This document shows, piece after piece, positions 1 to 12,217 of a DNA stretch of 64,000 bases. Position numbers and translations under genes: made by a program. The stretch is from positions 496,001-560,000 of the forward strand of contig BSBN01000355.1 in NCBI GenBank assembly GCA_027924645.1, written 5' to 3'. The notes beneath the pieces were generated by a model. It was given only the letters and a program-made list of their open reading frames with translations, was not told the DNA's origin and did no database searches. Positions within the stretch are counted from its first letter, which is position 1; each line of letters opens with the position of its first letter. Origin of the DNA: Cunninghamia lanceolata (lineage: Eukaryota; Streptophyta; Pinopsida; Cupressales; Cupressaceae).

Positions 1-1055
1 ATATCATCAAGAAGCTCAATCTTGTAAGCATTTGGACCGTACTTCTCCAGAATCTGATAGGGTCCAATCTTTTTCATCATCAATTTGTTGTGGCCTCCTT
101 TTGGCAACTTGTTTTTGTTCAGATGAACCATGACCAAGTTGCCTACCTAATATTGCACATCCCTTCTCCTTTGATCCATTCGAGCCTTGATCTTCTAACT
201 ATTCTGGTGTAAAGTATCTCTGACATGTTGGTATATTTCTTTCATGGTTTCTGCAAATGCATTAGCATGACCACTCCTTTTGTCCAACTCTTGGACGTTT
301 CTCAATTCAAAAATACCCTTGGGGTGACTGCCATATACAATTTCAAAGGGGCTCAGACCTGTGCTCCTGTTTGTCGAGTCATTATAAGCATATTCAACTT
401 GTGGGAGTATCATATCCCAACTACTTCCATGTTCTCTTATCAAACATCTCAGCAGATTGCCTAATGACCTATTCACAACCTCAGTTTGGCCATCAGTCTG
501 AGGATGATAGGCTGAACTAAAAGACAAATTTGTTCCCAATCTCTTCCACAAAGTCCTCCAAAAATGTCCTACAAATTTGCTATCCCTATCAGACACAATG
601 CTCAAGGGTAGCCCATGAATCCTAACAATTTCTTTAAAGAACAAACCTGCAATGTAGCTTGCATCATTAGTGGTCCTGCAAGGAATGAAATGAGCCATCT
701 TGCTGAATCGGTCTACCACTACAAACACGCTATCACAACCTGCCCTTGTTTTGGGTAACCCCATCAAAAAATCCATACTTAGACATTCCCAAGGCCTGTT
801 GGGTATTGGCAAAGGTTGATACAATCCTGCATTGGTCAAGACTCCTTTTGCTCTTTGGCATACTATTCAACTTTGAACAAATTTTCTTATGTCAAACTAC
901 ATTCTTGGCCAGAAATAAAATCTCCTTAGCAGATCTAAAGTCTTATTCAACCCAAAATGTCCACCTAAACCACCACTATGTTTTTCCTTCACAATATTAT
1001 CCCTCATTGAGCATTTAGGGACACACAATTGACATCCTTTGAACAATAGTCCATT
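1..1055 (-). pseudogene. C1 integrase (broken)
   Basis: The integrase core lies in 195-839: a DFLMGLP segment with the first catalytic Asp, SDRDSKF with the second, and an HPQTDGQTE block ending in the catalytic Glu region. The zinc-finger CxxC neighbourhood (QRAKG) lies near 840-880 but is broken by a TGA at the first Cys of that pair. Bases 1-100 still encode the C-terminal KKIGPYQILEKYG block in the same frame, separated from the core by stops near 190. In an active element this enzyme would insert the cDNA into chromosomes. It is non-functional here because of the in-frame stops. Confidence 0.9.
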
Positions 1056-2743
1056 CTACAGTGTAAAATCTAAAAACTCACTATGAAAAGTATTAGCAAA
1101 TTCATTGCATACCTTGTAGATTTCTCTGAAATCCTGATCTTGTCCATACAATTTCTTGAGTGCTTCAAAACCCATGCTTTGCAACTGCACTTCTTGGACT
1201 GTCAACACCCTCCTGCTGAGAGCATCTGCCACCTTGTTTACGACTCCTTTCTTATGCTTAATGGTGAAAGTGTGTGCTTTTAGACTTTCCACCCATTTCA
1301 TATGTCTGTGGCTGAGTTTGTCCTACCCATTTAGAAAACTGAGAGCATGGTTGTCAGTGTACACAATAAATTCCTTGGGAAGTAGGTAATGTCTCCACTT
1401 TTTCAGAGCTTGTACCATAGCATATAACTCTAAGTCATAAGAGGAGTATTTCCTCTTGGCTTCATTTAACTTTTCACTGAAGAAGGCCACTGGTCTCCCT
1501 TCTTGGCTCAACACTACTCCAATGGCCAACCCACTTGCATCACATTCAATTGTGAAAACCTTATTGAAATCAGGTAACACTAAGAAAGGGAATTTAGCAA
1601 ATTTCGGTTACAGACTCTCAAAGCTCCTATCTACTTCTCTCGTCCACACAAACTTCACCTTGCAACCACCCTTGATGGTTTCCAACATAGGTGTACAGAT
1701 GTCACTATAGTTCTTAATAAATTTTCTATAAAATGTGGCCAAGCCATGAAAACTTCTGACCTCTCCTATTGTCCTAGGTGTAGGCCAATTCAAAATAGCC
1801 TCTACCTTGGAAGGATCCATTTTCAAATCACCCTTGGAGATGACAAAACCTAGGTACGCCAATTCTTGTTTCATGAAGTCTCATTTGTCCAACTTTATCA
1901 ATACCTTTTGGTCTTGCAACCTCTTCAAGACTATTTCCAAATGTTTCAAGTGTTCTTCTTTGCTCTTGCTGAATACCAAGATATCATCAAGGTAGACTAC
2001 CACAAACTTCCCTATGAATTCTTACAATACCTCATTCATTAGTCTCGTAAAGGTACTAGGGGCATTGAAAGACCAAAAGGCATCACAAGCCACTCATACA
2101 ACTCTCCATTGGTTTTAAATGCTGTCTTCCACTCATCCCCTTTTCTTATCCTTATCTGATGGTACCCACTCTTCAAGTCTATCTTAGAGAAGTAGGTAGC
2201 ACTCCCCAAATAGTCCATTAGGTCTTCAATTCTAGGAATAGAAAACATGTATCTGATGGTTATCCTATTTATTGCCCTGGAATCAGTACACATTCTCCAT
2301 TTCCCATTTTTCTTTGGTGCCAAAATAGTGGGGACTGTACATGGACTCAAACTCTTCCTTATTAACCCCTTGTCTAAAAGTTCTTGAACCTGCCTGGCTA
2401 TCTCCTCATTCTGTTGAGGGGTCATCTTATAGGCTGCCTTATTGGGAAGTACAGCTCTTGAAATGAGATCAATCTGACGGCTGATATCTCTAATAGGTTG
2501 TAGTGAGTTTGGTATATTTGCTGCAATTACTTCCTTATAACTCTTAAGTAGTTCTCTGACCTCCCTAGGCCCTACCTCTCTCATATTTTCTCTTTTCTTC
2601 TCCTTAGGTTTCACAACCACAAGAAAACCTATTCCACTTGATTCTTCTAATGTTTCAAGGAATTCTTTTTCTCCTACCAGCATTACACTAGACCCTACAT
2701 GTTGCGGATCCTCTTCTACCAATGACTGTATCCTATAAGTCAC
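1056..2743 (-). pseudogene. C1 reverse transcriptase and RNase H (broken)
   Basis: The RT N-terminal half is at 2039-2743 (CTDSRAINRIT, KIDLKSGYHQIRI, LVMPFGLS); the reading frame then shifts by one near 2040-2080. The palm motif VVYLDD falls between this piece and the next (1608-1874: LGFVISKG, RSFHGLATFYRKFI). RNase H follows at 1323-1580 ([34 protein letters not shown]) and ends in ADALSRR at 1056-1301. The family function is copying element RNA into DNA and removing the RNA strand. Stops and at least one frameshift make it non-coding now. Order and spacing match C2. Confidence 0.9.
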
Positions 2744-4290
2744 ACCATCCTTTTGGAATGACTAAGCATTCTTTTCTCCATCATGAAGAGCCTTTCTGTC
2801 AAACTGCCATGGTCTTCCTAGTAGAAGATGGCAAGCATCCATAGGAAGGATGTCACACAAAATCTTGTCTTTATATCCCCCAATACTGAATTCTACCCAT
2901 GCTTGTTCATTGATGAGTACATGTTGTCCCTTGTTAACCAATTGACCCTATATGGATAGCTATGGGGTATCTTATCTAATTTCAATTTATCTACTGCTTC
3001 CAAAGATATAATATTATCAGTAGAACTAGAGTCAATAATAACTTTGTAAACCTTACCTTGGATCTTGCAATTGACTATAAACAAAGCCCTTCTTTGTGAT
3101 GGTTCAGTCTGTACTAGTATCTTGAGCAACATCCTCTTGATCATCAAATTTTCTCCCATCTCTGATGTTAAATTCACTTCAGGAGATGTCACACTCCTTG
3201 CATCCTCTTGAATCAAAGTGGTTCTCTTCTCACCACCATGAGAAGTTGAGGCCTTCTCTGGACACTTGTATGCCAGGTGTCCTATCTGATTGAAGTTATA
3301 ACATCTCATGTTGGAGAACTTGGATCCTCTACCTGATCCATTTGTCCCACCTCTTCCATTAGGCCTTCTTCCTCAGTAGCCTCCTTTGCTACTTGAGTCC
3401 CCAACTTTCTCTTCTTGGCTAGACTCACCACCAGGCCTCTAGTTAGGACTTCTTCCTCTAAAACTGCCTCTGCCTCTAAAATTTCTGCCACCTCTTCCTC
3501 TACCTTGTTGTTCACCTTTTCTCTTCAGCTCTCAATGCTACTTGAAAACATTTTTCCACAGTTTTAGGAGTCAATAAACTTATCTCATCTTGAATATTTA
3601 ACCTCAAACCATTTAGATACGTTGCTACCTTGGCCTTTTCATCCTCCATGTACCCACAGCGAAGAGTGTATTTGTGAAACTCCTCGGTGTAAGTAGCTAC
3701 ATCCATATCTTTTTGCTTGAGGTTCTACATTTTCCTATAAATCTGCACCTTGTAGTCAGAGGAAGGAACTGGGACTTGATCTTCTCCAGCATTTTGCTCC
3801 ATGAAGAGATCATACTCTTCCCATTCTTTACCCTTTCTCCTTGGGCGTAATTCCACCATGTAAGGGCAGCACCTTTGAGTTTAGTTTTTGCAAACTTAAC
3901 TCTCTTACTTTCAGGAACTTCCTTGTATTTGAAGTAGTTGTTCAAAGCCTCAATCCACTCCATGACTTCATCAACATTCATCTTTCCACTGAACATAGGG
4001 ATTTCTATCTGAGCCTCTGAAGAGTCCTTGCCAATAGCCTTAATGGCTTCAAGGAATTGCTTTTGTTTATCCGGTATCTCTGCCTCTTATTGTTCCTCTT
4101 CTTCTTCCTCTGCATCAGATTCATCATCTGATTTCTTTCCTATCTTCGGTGTCTTCAACTCAGCCTAGAGTGTTTCCTTGACTCCAATCTTGATCATCTC
4201 TTCCATCTCTTGGAACTTCTTAAGCACTTCTGCTATCATCCCCTTTGGAGGCATGATGCTAGCCTCTCCTTCACTCTCCTCTGCTGACAT
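2744..4290 (-). pseudogene. C1 gag, zinc knuckle and protease (broken)
   Basis: The likely start ATG is at 4290, 77 nt downstream of the primer binding site. An acidic N-terminus leads into a retrotransposon gag domain at 3512-3996 (ALTWWNYAQGERV, DVATYTEEFHKYTLRCGYM), a basic/acidic linker, a CCHC knuckle (CYNFNQIGHLAYKC) at about 3260-3305, and an aspartic protease with the active-site triplet changed from the usual DSG to DSS (KVIIDSSSTDNI, about 3010-3050). Frames change three times in this stretch. Gag forms the particle and the protease cleaves the polyprotein. The altered triplet on top of the frameshifts shows long decay. Confidence 0.85.
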
Positions 4291-4367
4291 ATACTAATCA
4301 CAGACAACACCCAAATGCCAACACTCCTATAAATCTTCAATTTGACTTGCTACCTAAATCTTTTCAA

Positions 4368-4379
4368 GCTCTGATACCA
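4368..4379 (-). promoter_or_regulatory. C1 primer binding site (initiator Met tRNA type)
   Basis: On the minus strand the 12 bases are TGGTATCAGAGC, the standard plant Met-tRNA primer site. It lies 3 bases inside the LTR edge (TG at 4383 on the plus strand), which fixes the 5' LTR boundary and the minus orientation of C1. Confidence 0.92.
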
Positions 4380-4382
4380 ATA

Positions 4383-5880
4383 TGATGAGGAGTATGAGTG
4401 AGAGCGCACAACTTATCAAACTGATCGATCAAAGTCTGATCTTCTAACTCACCGATCTACTATCCTTCTTTGGTTATTGGCTAGACATATTCCATTGGCC
4501 ACTTTAAAACTTTTCACACCGAAGTCTTAGTCACTCCAATGTGAGACTCAACGTCTGTCGACAAGACAATTACTATCAAATATGGTAGGATTTGCTTCAT
4601 TGATACGCTGATGATTATTACCTTCGCTGTGACACTTGTCATCGGTGAACACTTACAAACTTTGGCTGATGCGCTGATGGACCATCCATTCTTCAGTGTG
4701 ACTTCCTTTCATGTGTCTCTGATACCTGATGTGTCTGACTTCAAGTTTGGTGAGACTCAACTCTATCAACGAACTCTAGTTTTGCTAGGCCGATACACTG
4801 ATGAATCTCCCGTTGGTATTGCTTATCTCTTGTCACCCCGATATGAATCTTTATACCGTGACTTCCATATGGCGATTTAAACCTCTCTTTGGCCAGACTA
4901 ACCTTATCATCCCAAGAGAGAAATATTTTGTTGATGGCTTTGGTCTCACCAATAATGACTTCAGTAGTTCTGCAACTCGACGATTTGTGTACTCTTCAAC
5001 CAAACCCTAGCACATGGAGATGCTAGGTGATCTATTGTGTGAAATCACCTAGTTTGGATCCTCTGCACCGTCAGACACAAAAAGAAAACAAGGAACAAAA
5101 AAAATACTTGTACAGCGAAGCCATTCCACTGATTTTGACAGAAATTGTACTAGTGGAATGCTTCACATCGACATGCTGCAACAATGGAATGCACAGAAAG
5201 AACTACACTTCAAACAAAAATATACAGTTACACAATATACAGTTATAGAGAACATAAACTCAAATCGATGGAACATAAAATCTTTATTTCTCCTTAGAAC
5301 ATTACACAATCACTCTTCATGCACCCTTCTGTGATTCTCCTCTTCGATGGTTATTATCAACTCATCCTGCCAGCAGTTGGAAAACCAACTGATGCAAACA
5401 ATTGGAAAACCAACTGATGCAAACAGTTGGAAAACCAACTGATGCAAACAGTTGGAAGACCAACCGATCCAAACTACTTCAAACTGTCTAACTGCCCTTT
5501 TTTTGGCACTATGTGATTACAATTTGACAAATGTGTTAAGTCACTTTGCACTTACAAAATGGGTTCTAGGTCTTAGAGACAAACTAAAAATGAAAATGCA
5601 TTGGTCAAATAGACCTTATTACAAAAGAAAACATGATTTTCTAGGTGCTCCTGCACCAAAAACATGTTCATTATTCATGCAACAAAATATTAGAAATAAG
5701 AAGTCCATATTGTCATCTATTAGCAGATCAAGCAATCTGTAAGTCTAATATATCAATCAGGGCTAATATAAGAAATTGTAGGCATACTAGTATGAACTAT
5801 AGAGTTAATGTGTAATAATTATTTTATGAATAAGTTTGATTTCTCATACATGCATATTTTATAGTACTATTGTGATGGAT
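4383..5880 (-). repeat. C1 5' LTR region (outer boundary uncertain)
   Basis: The inner edge is fixed by the primer site. The outer (right) edge cannot be set because the partner LTR is outside the window, so the end given is a guess. Small open frames here are not gene-like. The stretch holds several inverted-repeat motifs, a 25-bp tandem hairpin repeat (5374-5473) and no recognisable coding sequence. Confidence 0.55.
5374..5473. repeat. 25-bp tandem repeat, four units, each a perfect or near-perfect hairpin
   Basis: Units begin at 5374, 5399, 5424 and 5449. Each contains CAGTTGG-AAAA-CCAACTG (unit 2 has CAATTGG, unit 4 has AAGA and CCAACCG), followed by ATGCAAA. Each unit can form a 7-bp stem with a 4-nt loop on either strand. 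Confidence 0.93.
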
Positions 5881-5910
5881 CAATGCTTAGATTACATTCC
5901 TTTAAAAGAA

Positions 5911-5911
<1 letters not shown>

Positions 5912-5954
<43 letters not shown>
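5912..5954. repeat. (TG)21 microsatellite
   Basis: An uninterrupted TG dinucleotide run of 43 bases between C1's LTR region and element O. Confidence 0.98.
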
Positions 5955-5955
<1 letters not shown>

Positions 5956-6029
5956 TTTATTCCATGATCAATCAAATCTAAGGTTAAAGGAAGGAAGCTA
6001 GGAGGATACAGTTTATGGGCTCTCCCATG

Positions 6030-6390
6030 CTAAGTACCCCACCCAAGGGTGGAATTGTCTTGGTTCAGACGTTCCTATCACTTGAGGCCAAGGGATAGGT
6101 TGTCTTGGTTAGATGCTCATGCTCTTGGGCTTAGATAGGTTAAGTAGTTTACATGCACCCCTTTCAAGGTTTTCCTATCAAGCCAAACTATGATTGATTG
6201 TATGGATTTAAGGAGTCTCAATCATAAGAGGGATGGATGAGACAAGCATGGATAGGAATAGTAGATACAAGTGTATCAACTAAGTAGCCCACCCCAAGGG
6301 TGGAATTGTCTTGGTTTGGACATTCCTGCCACTTGGGGCCAAGGGATGGGTTGTCTTGGTTAAATGCTCATGCTCCTAGGCTTAGATGGA
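6030..6390. repeat. About 110-bp sequence present twice, 250 bp apart
   Basis: Copies at 6030-6139 and 6280-6390 share blocks such as AAGGGTGGAATTGTCTTGG and GGCCAAGGGAT in the same order. The intervening sequence is not obviously duplicated. No coding capacity is evident; 5960-6903 otherwise shows nothing recognisable apart from the short repeat at 6712-6772. Confidence 0.85.
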
Positions 6391-6711
6391 TAACTTTGGG
6401 CAAACTTATCATGTTTTTCATTTGAGTCTTATTATGATTAAACTTCCACTATGCATTATGGATATTGGCAGTTTAGGCAGTCTTGAAATAATTATGTATT
6501 TTTTGTATAGCTTAAATAGATAAAGCAATTATTATGTTATGATCATATGAATTATATTTCCAATGTCATCTAACATGATTGTAGGACCTAAACCAATATT
6601 TATCTTGCTTGAAGAATTCAAGTGGTAAGTTATAACCCTAACTAGATTAAGCTTGTGTTTCTAATGCAAGATTTAGGGCAATCCAAAAAGGGGACATTAT
6701 AATTTGAGACG

Positions 6712-6772
6712 TCTATAATAAGATACTTTATAGGTATATAATAAGATACTTTAGATACTCTATAATAAGATA
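6712..6772. repeat. Short tandem repeat, three copies of an ATAATAAGATAC core
   Basis: The core TATAATAAGATACTTTA occurs at about 6715 and 6738, with a third shorter copy near 6760. It sits 130 bp outside the left LTR of element O. Confidence 0.8.
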
Positions 6773-6903
6773 CAATTGAGTTGCATCACTATGAACATAT
6801 GTTTGAAAGAAGACAACTATCTTACGAGTCATATCACTATCAATGTCTGATTGTATAGCCATCTATGACTTTTGGGGGATGAGCTAAGGAAGTGTGATCT
6901 TCT

Positions 6904-9900
6904 TGATGGGACCCTATAAAATTTTCTCCCTAGTTCTAGTATTTTGTCCAAACTTGTGTCATCATGTTGAAAGGTCTCTAACCTAGGTTTTTATCTATCA
7001 AAAACACTCAGGAAATGCCACTTAAACCCTAGACCCTAGTATTGTTCAAAGTAAGTGGAAAAGAATTACTTTTTTTATAATCCTAAGATGACCGCTTATC
7101 ACTCGTTGCCCAGTTGTTTAAGTTATTTTGTTATGTCTTTAAACACGTTAAACGGCCCCTTGCCTATCACTTACTTTTGCCCATATCTAATGTTTTTGAA
7201 ATGTGTCAAAATATTTTATATATATTTGACCCCTTAAATGGTCCTGTGGTCCTCTCCTTCCTAGTAGACAAAGGTTGTTTTTAAATGTACATGCCAAGGG
7301 TTGGGCCCCACTAACTTTTAATGACAGGTGGCACACTCTCTATTGTTTCTGTTGTTCCACAAAGAATAAAATATTCAGAAAATAATCATCTACGGAATAG
7401 AAAAATGTTGCCATTTGGTAGGCCTCATCGTCAACTTTTAGATAGTGGGTCCTCGACAGACACACGACAATCCCCTATAATTTTCACCATTCCGTAGGGC
7501 TTCACCAGGGTGTCCCACCAGACATTAGCGGTAGAGTTGAATTGTGACATGTGGCATCTAGAATACTGATGAGGTCTAGGCAGATGGAAGAGGTTACATG
7601 TCAGACTCTTTATACGCTGAAGGATGTTTTGGGATCCACTCCACTATACGTGGCAAATCTGACAGTTTCTGTCATTCTGCTCAATCTCTTGCCTGATCTT
7701 CTTAATGCAGAACCATGGAAAGTTTTGTAGCTGGCACTGTTTGAAAAATCTTCTCAAGTTCGTGGCTCCAGTGGTGGGCCAAGTGGCTAGGTATTATTAG
7801 CCTGCGCTCATTTGGTATTGATAGCAATTTTTCTTTCCCTATTTGACTAAACTGATGTCATTGATTCAAGCTAGCTAATACACTAATCGAAACTCATATT
7901 CAAAATTTGAAACGTAACGTGTTGGCGCGTGATCTAAGATACAATAGTGTAGAATTAATTTCTCAACCATGTGCAGGGTCTCTATCGCTAGCACTACAAG
8001 GGAATTTACTAACTAAAAGATTGGCCTAATGGGGATTTGTGCTTCTACCAGAAATGACCTCTCGTATGCTTCATGACAAGTTGTGGTAGGATGATTAGGC
8101 TGAAATGTTGAAACCAAGACAATTGATTTGGTGGTTTCAATGCAAGAAGTGATGTTTTTAGTTATGTGATGTGATGAAATGTTATCTATTGACCCTTTTC
8201 TGGTGATCATCAAAGGATTTCCATTTATGGCCAATATGTCAGGGAGATGACTGGAATTAATTGATTAGGGACATATTAGAGTGTACAAAATCTATCAAAT
8301 TTTCTATAAATAGACACCTCTGATGATGCTCCATATACCATTTGTTCGTGCAGACAATATGGATTTTCATTGGTTTTGTGTGCTCTTTTTGCTCCCCTGT
8401 TTTGTAGGATTCACTTCTCTATTCTCATGGTTAGAAATCTATCTTTATAGGATTAGGAGAGTTAGAGGATTTTATCCTATAGAATGGGGGAGTTGGAAAG
8501 ATTTTGGGACAGTAGCAACATCCATTGACCTCATGTCAACTTTTCTCCTTCCTATCTTTTCATCTGGATGTGGGCTCTAAGTTTTAGTCTCCATCCTCTA
8601 GTAGTTTCTACTTCCCTTGAGGACGTAGCTTTTCTTCTTAGGCATAGAGGTTTCATTGCTTCCTCTACCCATCCCTTACATCTAATTTTCCTAACAAAGC
8701 CTTAACTCTAGGTGTAAGAGGATTGCCCCTCATGATGAAACATGTGGAAGCAGAGAGATTTTTTCTTGTTGTTGCTACTGTACCCCTGGCTGGATAAACC
8801 TGGTATGATTTCATCTAGTTTTTGTTTGGTTGAGGAGGTTGGAAGCCTCTCAATCAGAAGTGAGGAGTCACACCCCAGCAAAGAACACTGGGCGTAACGA
8901 AGGGAATTCTTGTTTCTGGGTTCCTTGCAGGTATTCTCACTCTTGTGCACATGGTTGGAGTAGGCAGAGAAGTGAATGCTCTTATTAAACAAGTAGATGG
9001 CACTTGAAAGGCATTCAAGCTCCAACAATGTCTAACAAGATGTCAACCATCAACAATAGCCTGGTCCAACTTCTCTCTAGAATAAGGAAGCATACAGATC
9101 AAAACAAATATCACAGTATGATGGAGGTATTTTTTTACAAAGGTATCTCTTGCCAGTTAAGAGATGGTTACATCTGCATCTTGTTACAACTTAATGTATG
9201 TCAGTTGAAAATGTGACATCTTTGTCTTTTAGCCTGAATCTTGTCTTCTCCCTTGTTCTATAAAAGGGAATTCAGGGCTTATTGTTAATTATTGGTTCAA
9301 GGTCATACTTTCCAGACCTAGTTTGAAGCATGAGATCAATCTGATCTAGGAGACATCTTGTATAGCTAGTATTTGAAAATAGAATTAGTTTTCTTATTTT
9401 TGGTGTTATACTGAGTTCATACTTTGATATATTTACAGAACTATTTATAATATAGTATCAGTATATTATACAACTTTGTTGTTGAGTTTTAGATTTTACT
9501 ATCTCCTACTAATGTACACATTACTACATTAATGAATACAATTTGGTTAAGGATCAATTTATTTACCATCACAGTCTTTCTTGTGCATGCATATTTTTCT
9601 GATGGCATTTACTCAAGTAGTAAAATAATTGTTGTAAGAAGATATTGAATGTAATATTTCTTTACAAGGATAGCTAAGTAGAGTTAATCTTGAAACTGGT
9701 AGAATATTATAATGTAATGCATTATTTTATTGTTATAGTAAACTGAATGCTTATTAGTTACAATGAGTTTTTCATTTATATCCATTTCTAACTCTATGAT
9801 CCAATGAATTAGGCACTGATCCTATAGAAGCATTACTTTATACAATCTCCTAATCATCCTCATCTAAATATCAGAACAAATTTCCATTTCAGTTGTAGGT

Positions 9901-10237
9901 TATAGGTATTAGTTTGTCTACATGTTCTTCAGCAAAGAATTATGTTAAAGCTTGAGAATCTAGCCCATTACTTCACTATATCATTAATTCTTCAAGCATT
10001 CTAGAAAGAACATATTTGTTTAGAACAACATTTTGAGAAGACAACAATTAACCCATAGTCTAAATATTGTTAGGAACACCCTCCTTGGTGTTGTGGAGCC
10101 TAAAGTGCAGAGGAAAAAGATTGAAAGTTCCTTTCTTGTTCTTTGGCCAATCCCTCAAGGAAAATCTATTATTAGAACTAGCTATTTTATAGATTTGTTC
10201 TCCTTGAGATCATGTTGGGAATTTAAAACAACCAACA
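6904..10237 (+). repeat. O 5' LTR (3334 bp)
   Basis: It starts TGATGGGACC, ends ACCAACA, and is colinear throughout with 35623-39002. By eye the first 165 or so aligned bases show about 16 differences, so the copies are old. A TATA-box candidate is at 8304-8313. Open frames inside (for example 8323-8580) are not conserved in the other copy and have no recognisable domain, so I treat the LTR as non-coding. Confidence 0.92.
8304..8313 (+). promoter_or_regulatory. TATA-box candidate in O 5' LTR
   Basis: CTATAAATAG is kept unchanged in both LTRs (the other copy is 37052-37061) within a conserved block, about 1.4 kb into the LTR. This is a plausible start region for element transcription; position and conservation are the only support. 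Confidence 0.55.
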
Positions 10238-10240
10238 GAT

Positions 10241-10258
10241 TGGTGACTCTCCTGGGGA
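10241..10258 (+). promoter_or_regulatory. O primer binding site
   Basis: Directly after the LTR end (3-base gap) comes TGGTGACTCTCCTGGGGA. Its form is like the tRNA-Arg-type primer sites of Ogre/Tat-like plant elements, but I cannot confirm the tRNA without a search. It fixes the plus orientation of O. Confidence 0.7.
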
Positions 10259-10372
10259 ATTCTAACTATGTCTTTTCCTGAGTCCTAACTCAATTACTAT
10301 ATCCCCATGTTATAGATACTGGCACTCTTGAAGCCTATTGTCAAGAAGCTTTTGTCCAGTTGAGCCACCAAG

Positions 10373-10652
10373 ATTGATGACTCTACTGGAGAATTACTAG
10401 AACTAGTATTGTCTCTTATTTTGCGTCATAGATCAATTCTTATATATATTTCCCTACAAAGGGTGGAGACTCTATTATTTTCCTTCCTAGTTAAGTCAAA
10501 AAAGAATATCATTTGAGAGATTTGTATGATTAAAAGATATTTCATATGACTCTACTGTGGAAGAGGACTCAGAACAAAAGTATGTTTTTAAAAGAGCATC
10601 ATACTTTCAAAGTTCATTCCTCTATGTACAAAGGTGGCAGCTCTATGAAGAA
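10373..10652 (+). repeat. Degenerate repeats of the primer-site sequence in O leader
   Basis: ATTGATGACTCTACTGGAGA at 10373 differs from the primer site and its flank (10239) at only a few positions, including the bases before it (CCACCAAG against CCAACAG). Weaker versions lie at 10461 (GGGTGGAGACTCTATT), 10545 (TATGACTCTACTGTGG) and 10632 (AGGTGGCAGCTCTATG), spaced about 85 bp. The pair at 10461 and 10632 share the preceding CTACAAA or GTACAAA. Confidence 0.65.
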
Positions 10653-10929
10653 GGAACCTGGTAAAATGTGAAGGATATTTTGGCATTCTTGGTTTTCAGA
10701 TCAAGACAAATCTTACATCAGCAGTAACATCTTTTCAAGTATTTCACAAAGCCTGAAGGAATTTTCAAAATTACAGTAAAAGTACAAAATGGATAAAAGA
10801 AAAAGGTTTACATATGTATAAGGGAATTATGTTGTCTATACATCTCTGTAAGGATCCAATCTTTTAAAGTGTGTACTATGTACTAGAACCACATTTATGT
10901 TATCAAGGGGGGTTTGTCAGGGAAAGGTA

Positions 10930-12217
10930 TAGAGCTATAGATTTTAGTAATATTTCTTGTTTTCCAAACCATATTTTAGATAAAATTAGAGATCAAATAC
11001 CAAAGTTCAACAATGACAAATCCAAAACATCTAGCAGCCATCTATAAGATTTATGTGACTTAATGGGAGACTATGAGATAGATCTTGAGGATGTAGTCAT
11101 GAAATTATTTGTTCAAACCCTAAAGGAAGAAGCTAGATATTGGTTTGCATATTTACCCAATAATTTTATTTCTTCATGGCAAGGTCTAAAAGTAGTTTTT
11201 ATGGAATAGTTTGGTGAAAGAATTAATGTTAGCATGTTATTTAAAAGGCTTATTCAGATTGAAAAAGAAGAAGAATCAATCCCAACTTTTAATTTAAGAT
11301 TTGCTAAAATAGTGAGGGATATCTGTAAAAACACTAGACCAAATGAGGCTATGTGCTTGATTATATATCTAGGTGCATTCAATGAAGAGGATAGTTATCT
11401 TCTAAGAGAAAGAAGCCCTACTACTATGAGACAATTATGTTCTTTGGCTATGGATATTGAGAACAATCTAAAACATATAAGGATAAAAGATTGTGAGTCC
11501 ACAATCAAAGATTCTGTTGAGAGAAAGGAATCAAATAATGTTCTCATTTGCCATAAAGGAAAAAATCATGACAGTTTAAATAAGCCCTTATTTGATCAAT
11601 CAGAACAAGAGGCTCAATATTTGAGTAATACAGGGAGAAATGTTGCTTGTGATAAAAATGATGGAACTCAAAGTTTATATAAATCCATCACTCATTTTGC
11701 CTCCTCTAGTCAGGATGGATGGATGTGTCCAATTTCCCATGCTAATGGGGTAACTCATGAAGTAGATAATATTCAAACACATGGGGAATGCAGGCAAACA
11801 ATCAATTGTAGGAATTGATCACATCATTACAAAAGATGAATCTGTTAATCTTAACAGCTATATAGGTAATGAAGAAATTTCTCAGTCTCATAAATATTTG
11901 GCAAAAATCAGAGGATGATTCTCCTATTTGTAGAAGGATATATGCTTTCAGATAATGAGGTTTTATTGACTAATGAGCCATCTAATTATGAGCCTAAATA
12001 TCAAGTTGAAGTGGTCTCCACCAGTAACACAGAGAATGATGATCAATTGTCTGAGCTGTCTTTCCAGGGTTGTGATAACTCTGATTCTGATGATGATATG
12101 GATTATCAAGATAGTGAAGTCAACAAATGTGAGGAAACAATGAATATAAGGTATGATCCACTTTATGATGAGCCTTTAGACTTGTTAGAAATAAGGAATG
12201 TTGAACCTATGGGTACA
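10930..12217 (+). pseudogene. O gag-like polyprotein, N-terminal part (broken)
   Basis: From about 10930 a reading frame with two early stops runs into 11234-11818 and then, after a frameshift, 11915-12217. Residues encoded at about 11060-11480 match a retrotransposon gag domain: EEARYWFAYLPNNFISSWQG, then FGERIN, IPTFNLRFAKIVRDI and a SPTTMRQLCSLAMDIE segment. The downstream half is hydrophilic and acidic (for example CDNSDSDDDMDYQDSE) with no zinc knuckle or protease triplet visible. The frame ends in the target-site duplication of T (TAGAT at 12218-12222). It presumably encoded particle protein for a non-autonomous element, mobilised by enzymes supplied elsewhere. Confidence 0.75.

Larger units (their letters stand above)
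1..4379 (-). mobile_element. C1: degenerate Ty3/gypsy retrotransposon internal region (chromovirus-like), cut by window start
   Basis: Read on the minus strand, the order is primer binding site (4368-4379), gag, CCHC knuckle, protease, RT, RNase H, integrase, which is the Ty3/gypsy order. The coding frame changes several times between gag and RT and carries many stops, so it is dead. From RNase H to the window edge one frame is kept. Its proteins resemble those of C2 (28731-33377) closely in gag, protease and RT motifs, so the two are probably members of related families. The chromodomain expected after integrase would lie left of base 1 and cannot be seen. The 3' LTR is also outside. Confidence 0.93.

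Noticed and set aside
225..1018. Plus-strand frames over the C1 integrase
   Set aside because: Shadows of the minus-strand integrase; no domain of their own.
5374..5473. CRISPR array
   Set aside because: Units are contiguous, without unique spacers, and the context is plant nuclear DNA.
7055..9216. Genes inside the O 5' LTR
   Set aside because: Frames are short, have no domains, and most are not kept open in the 3' LTR copy.
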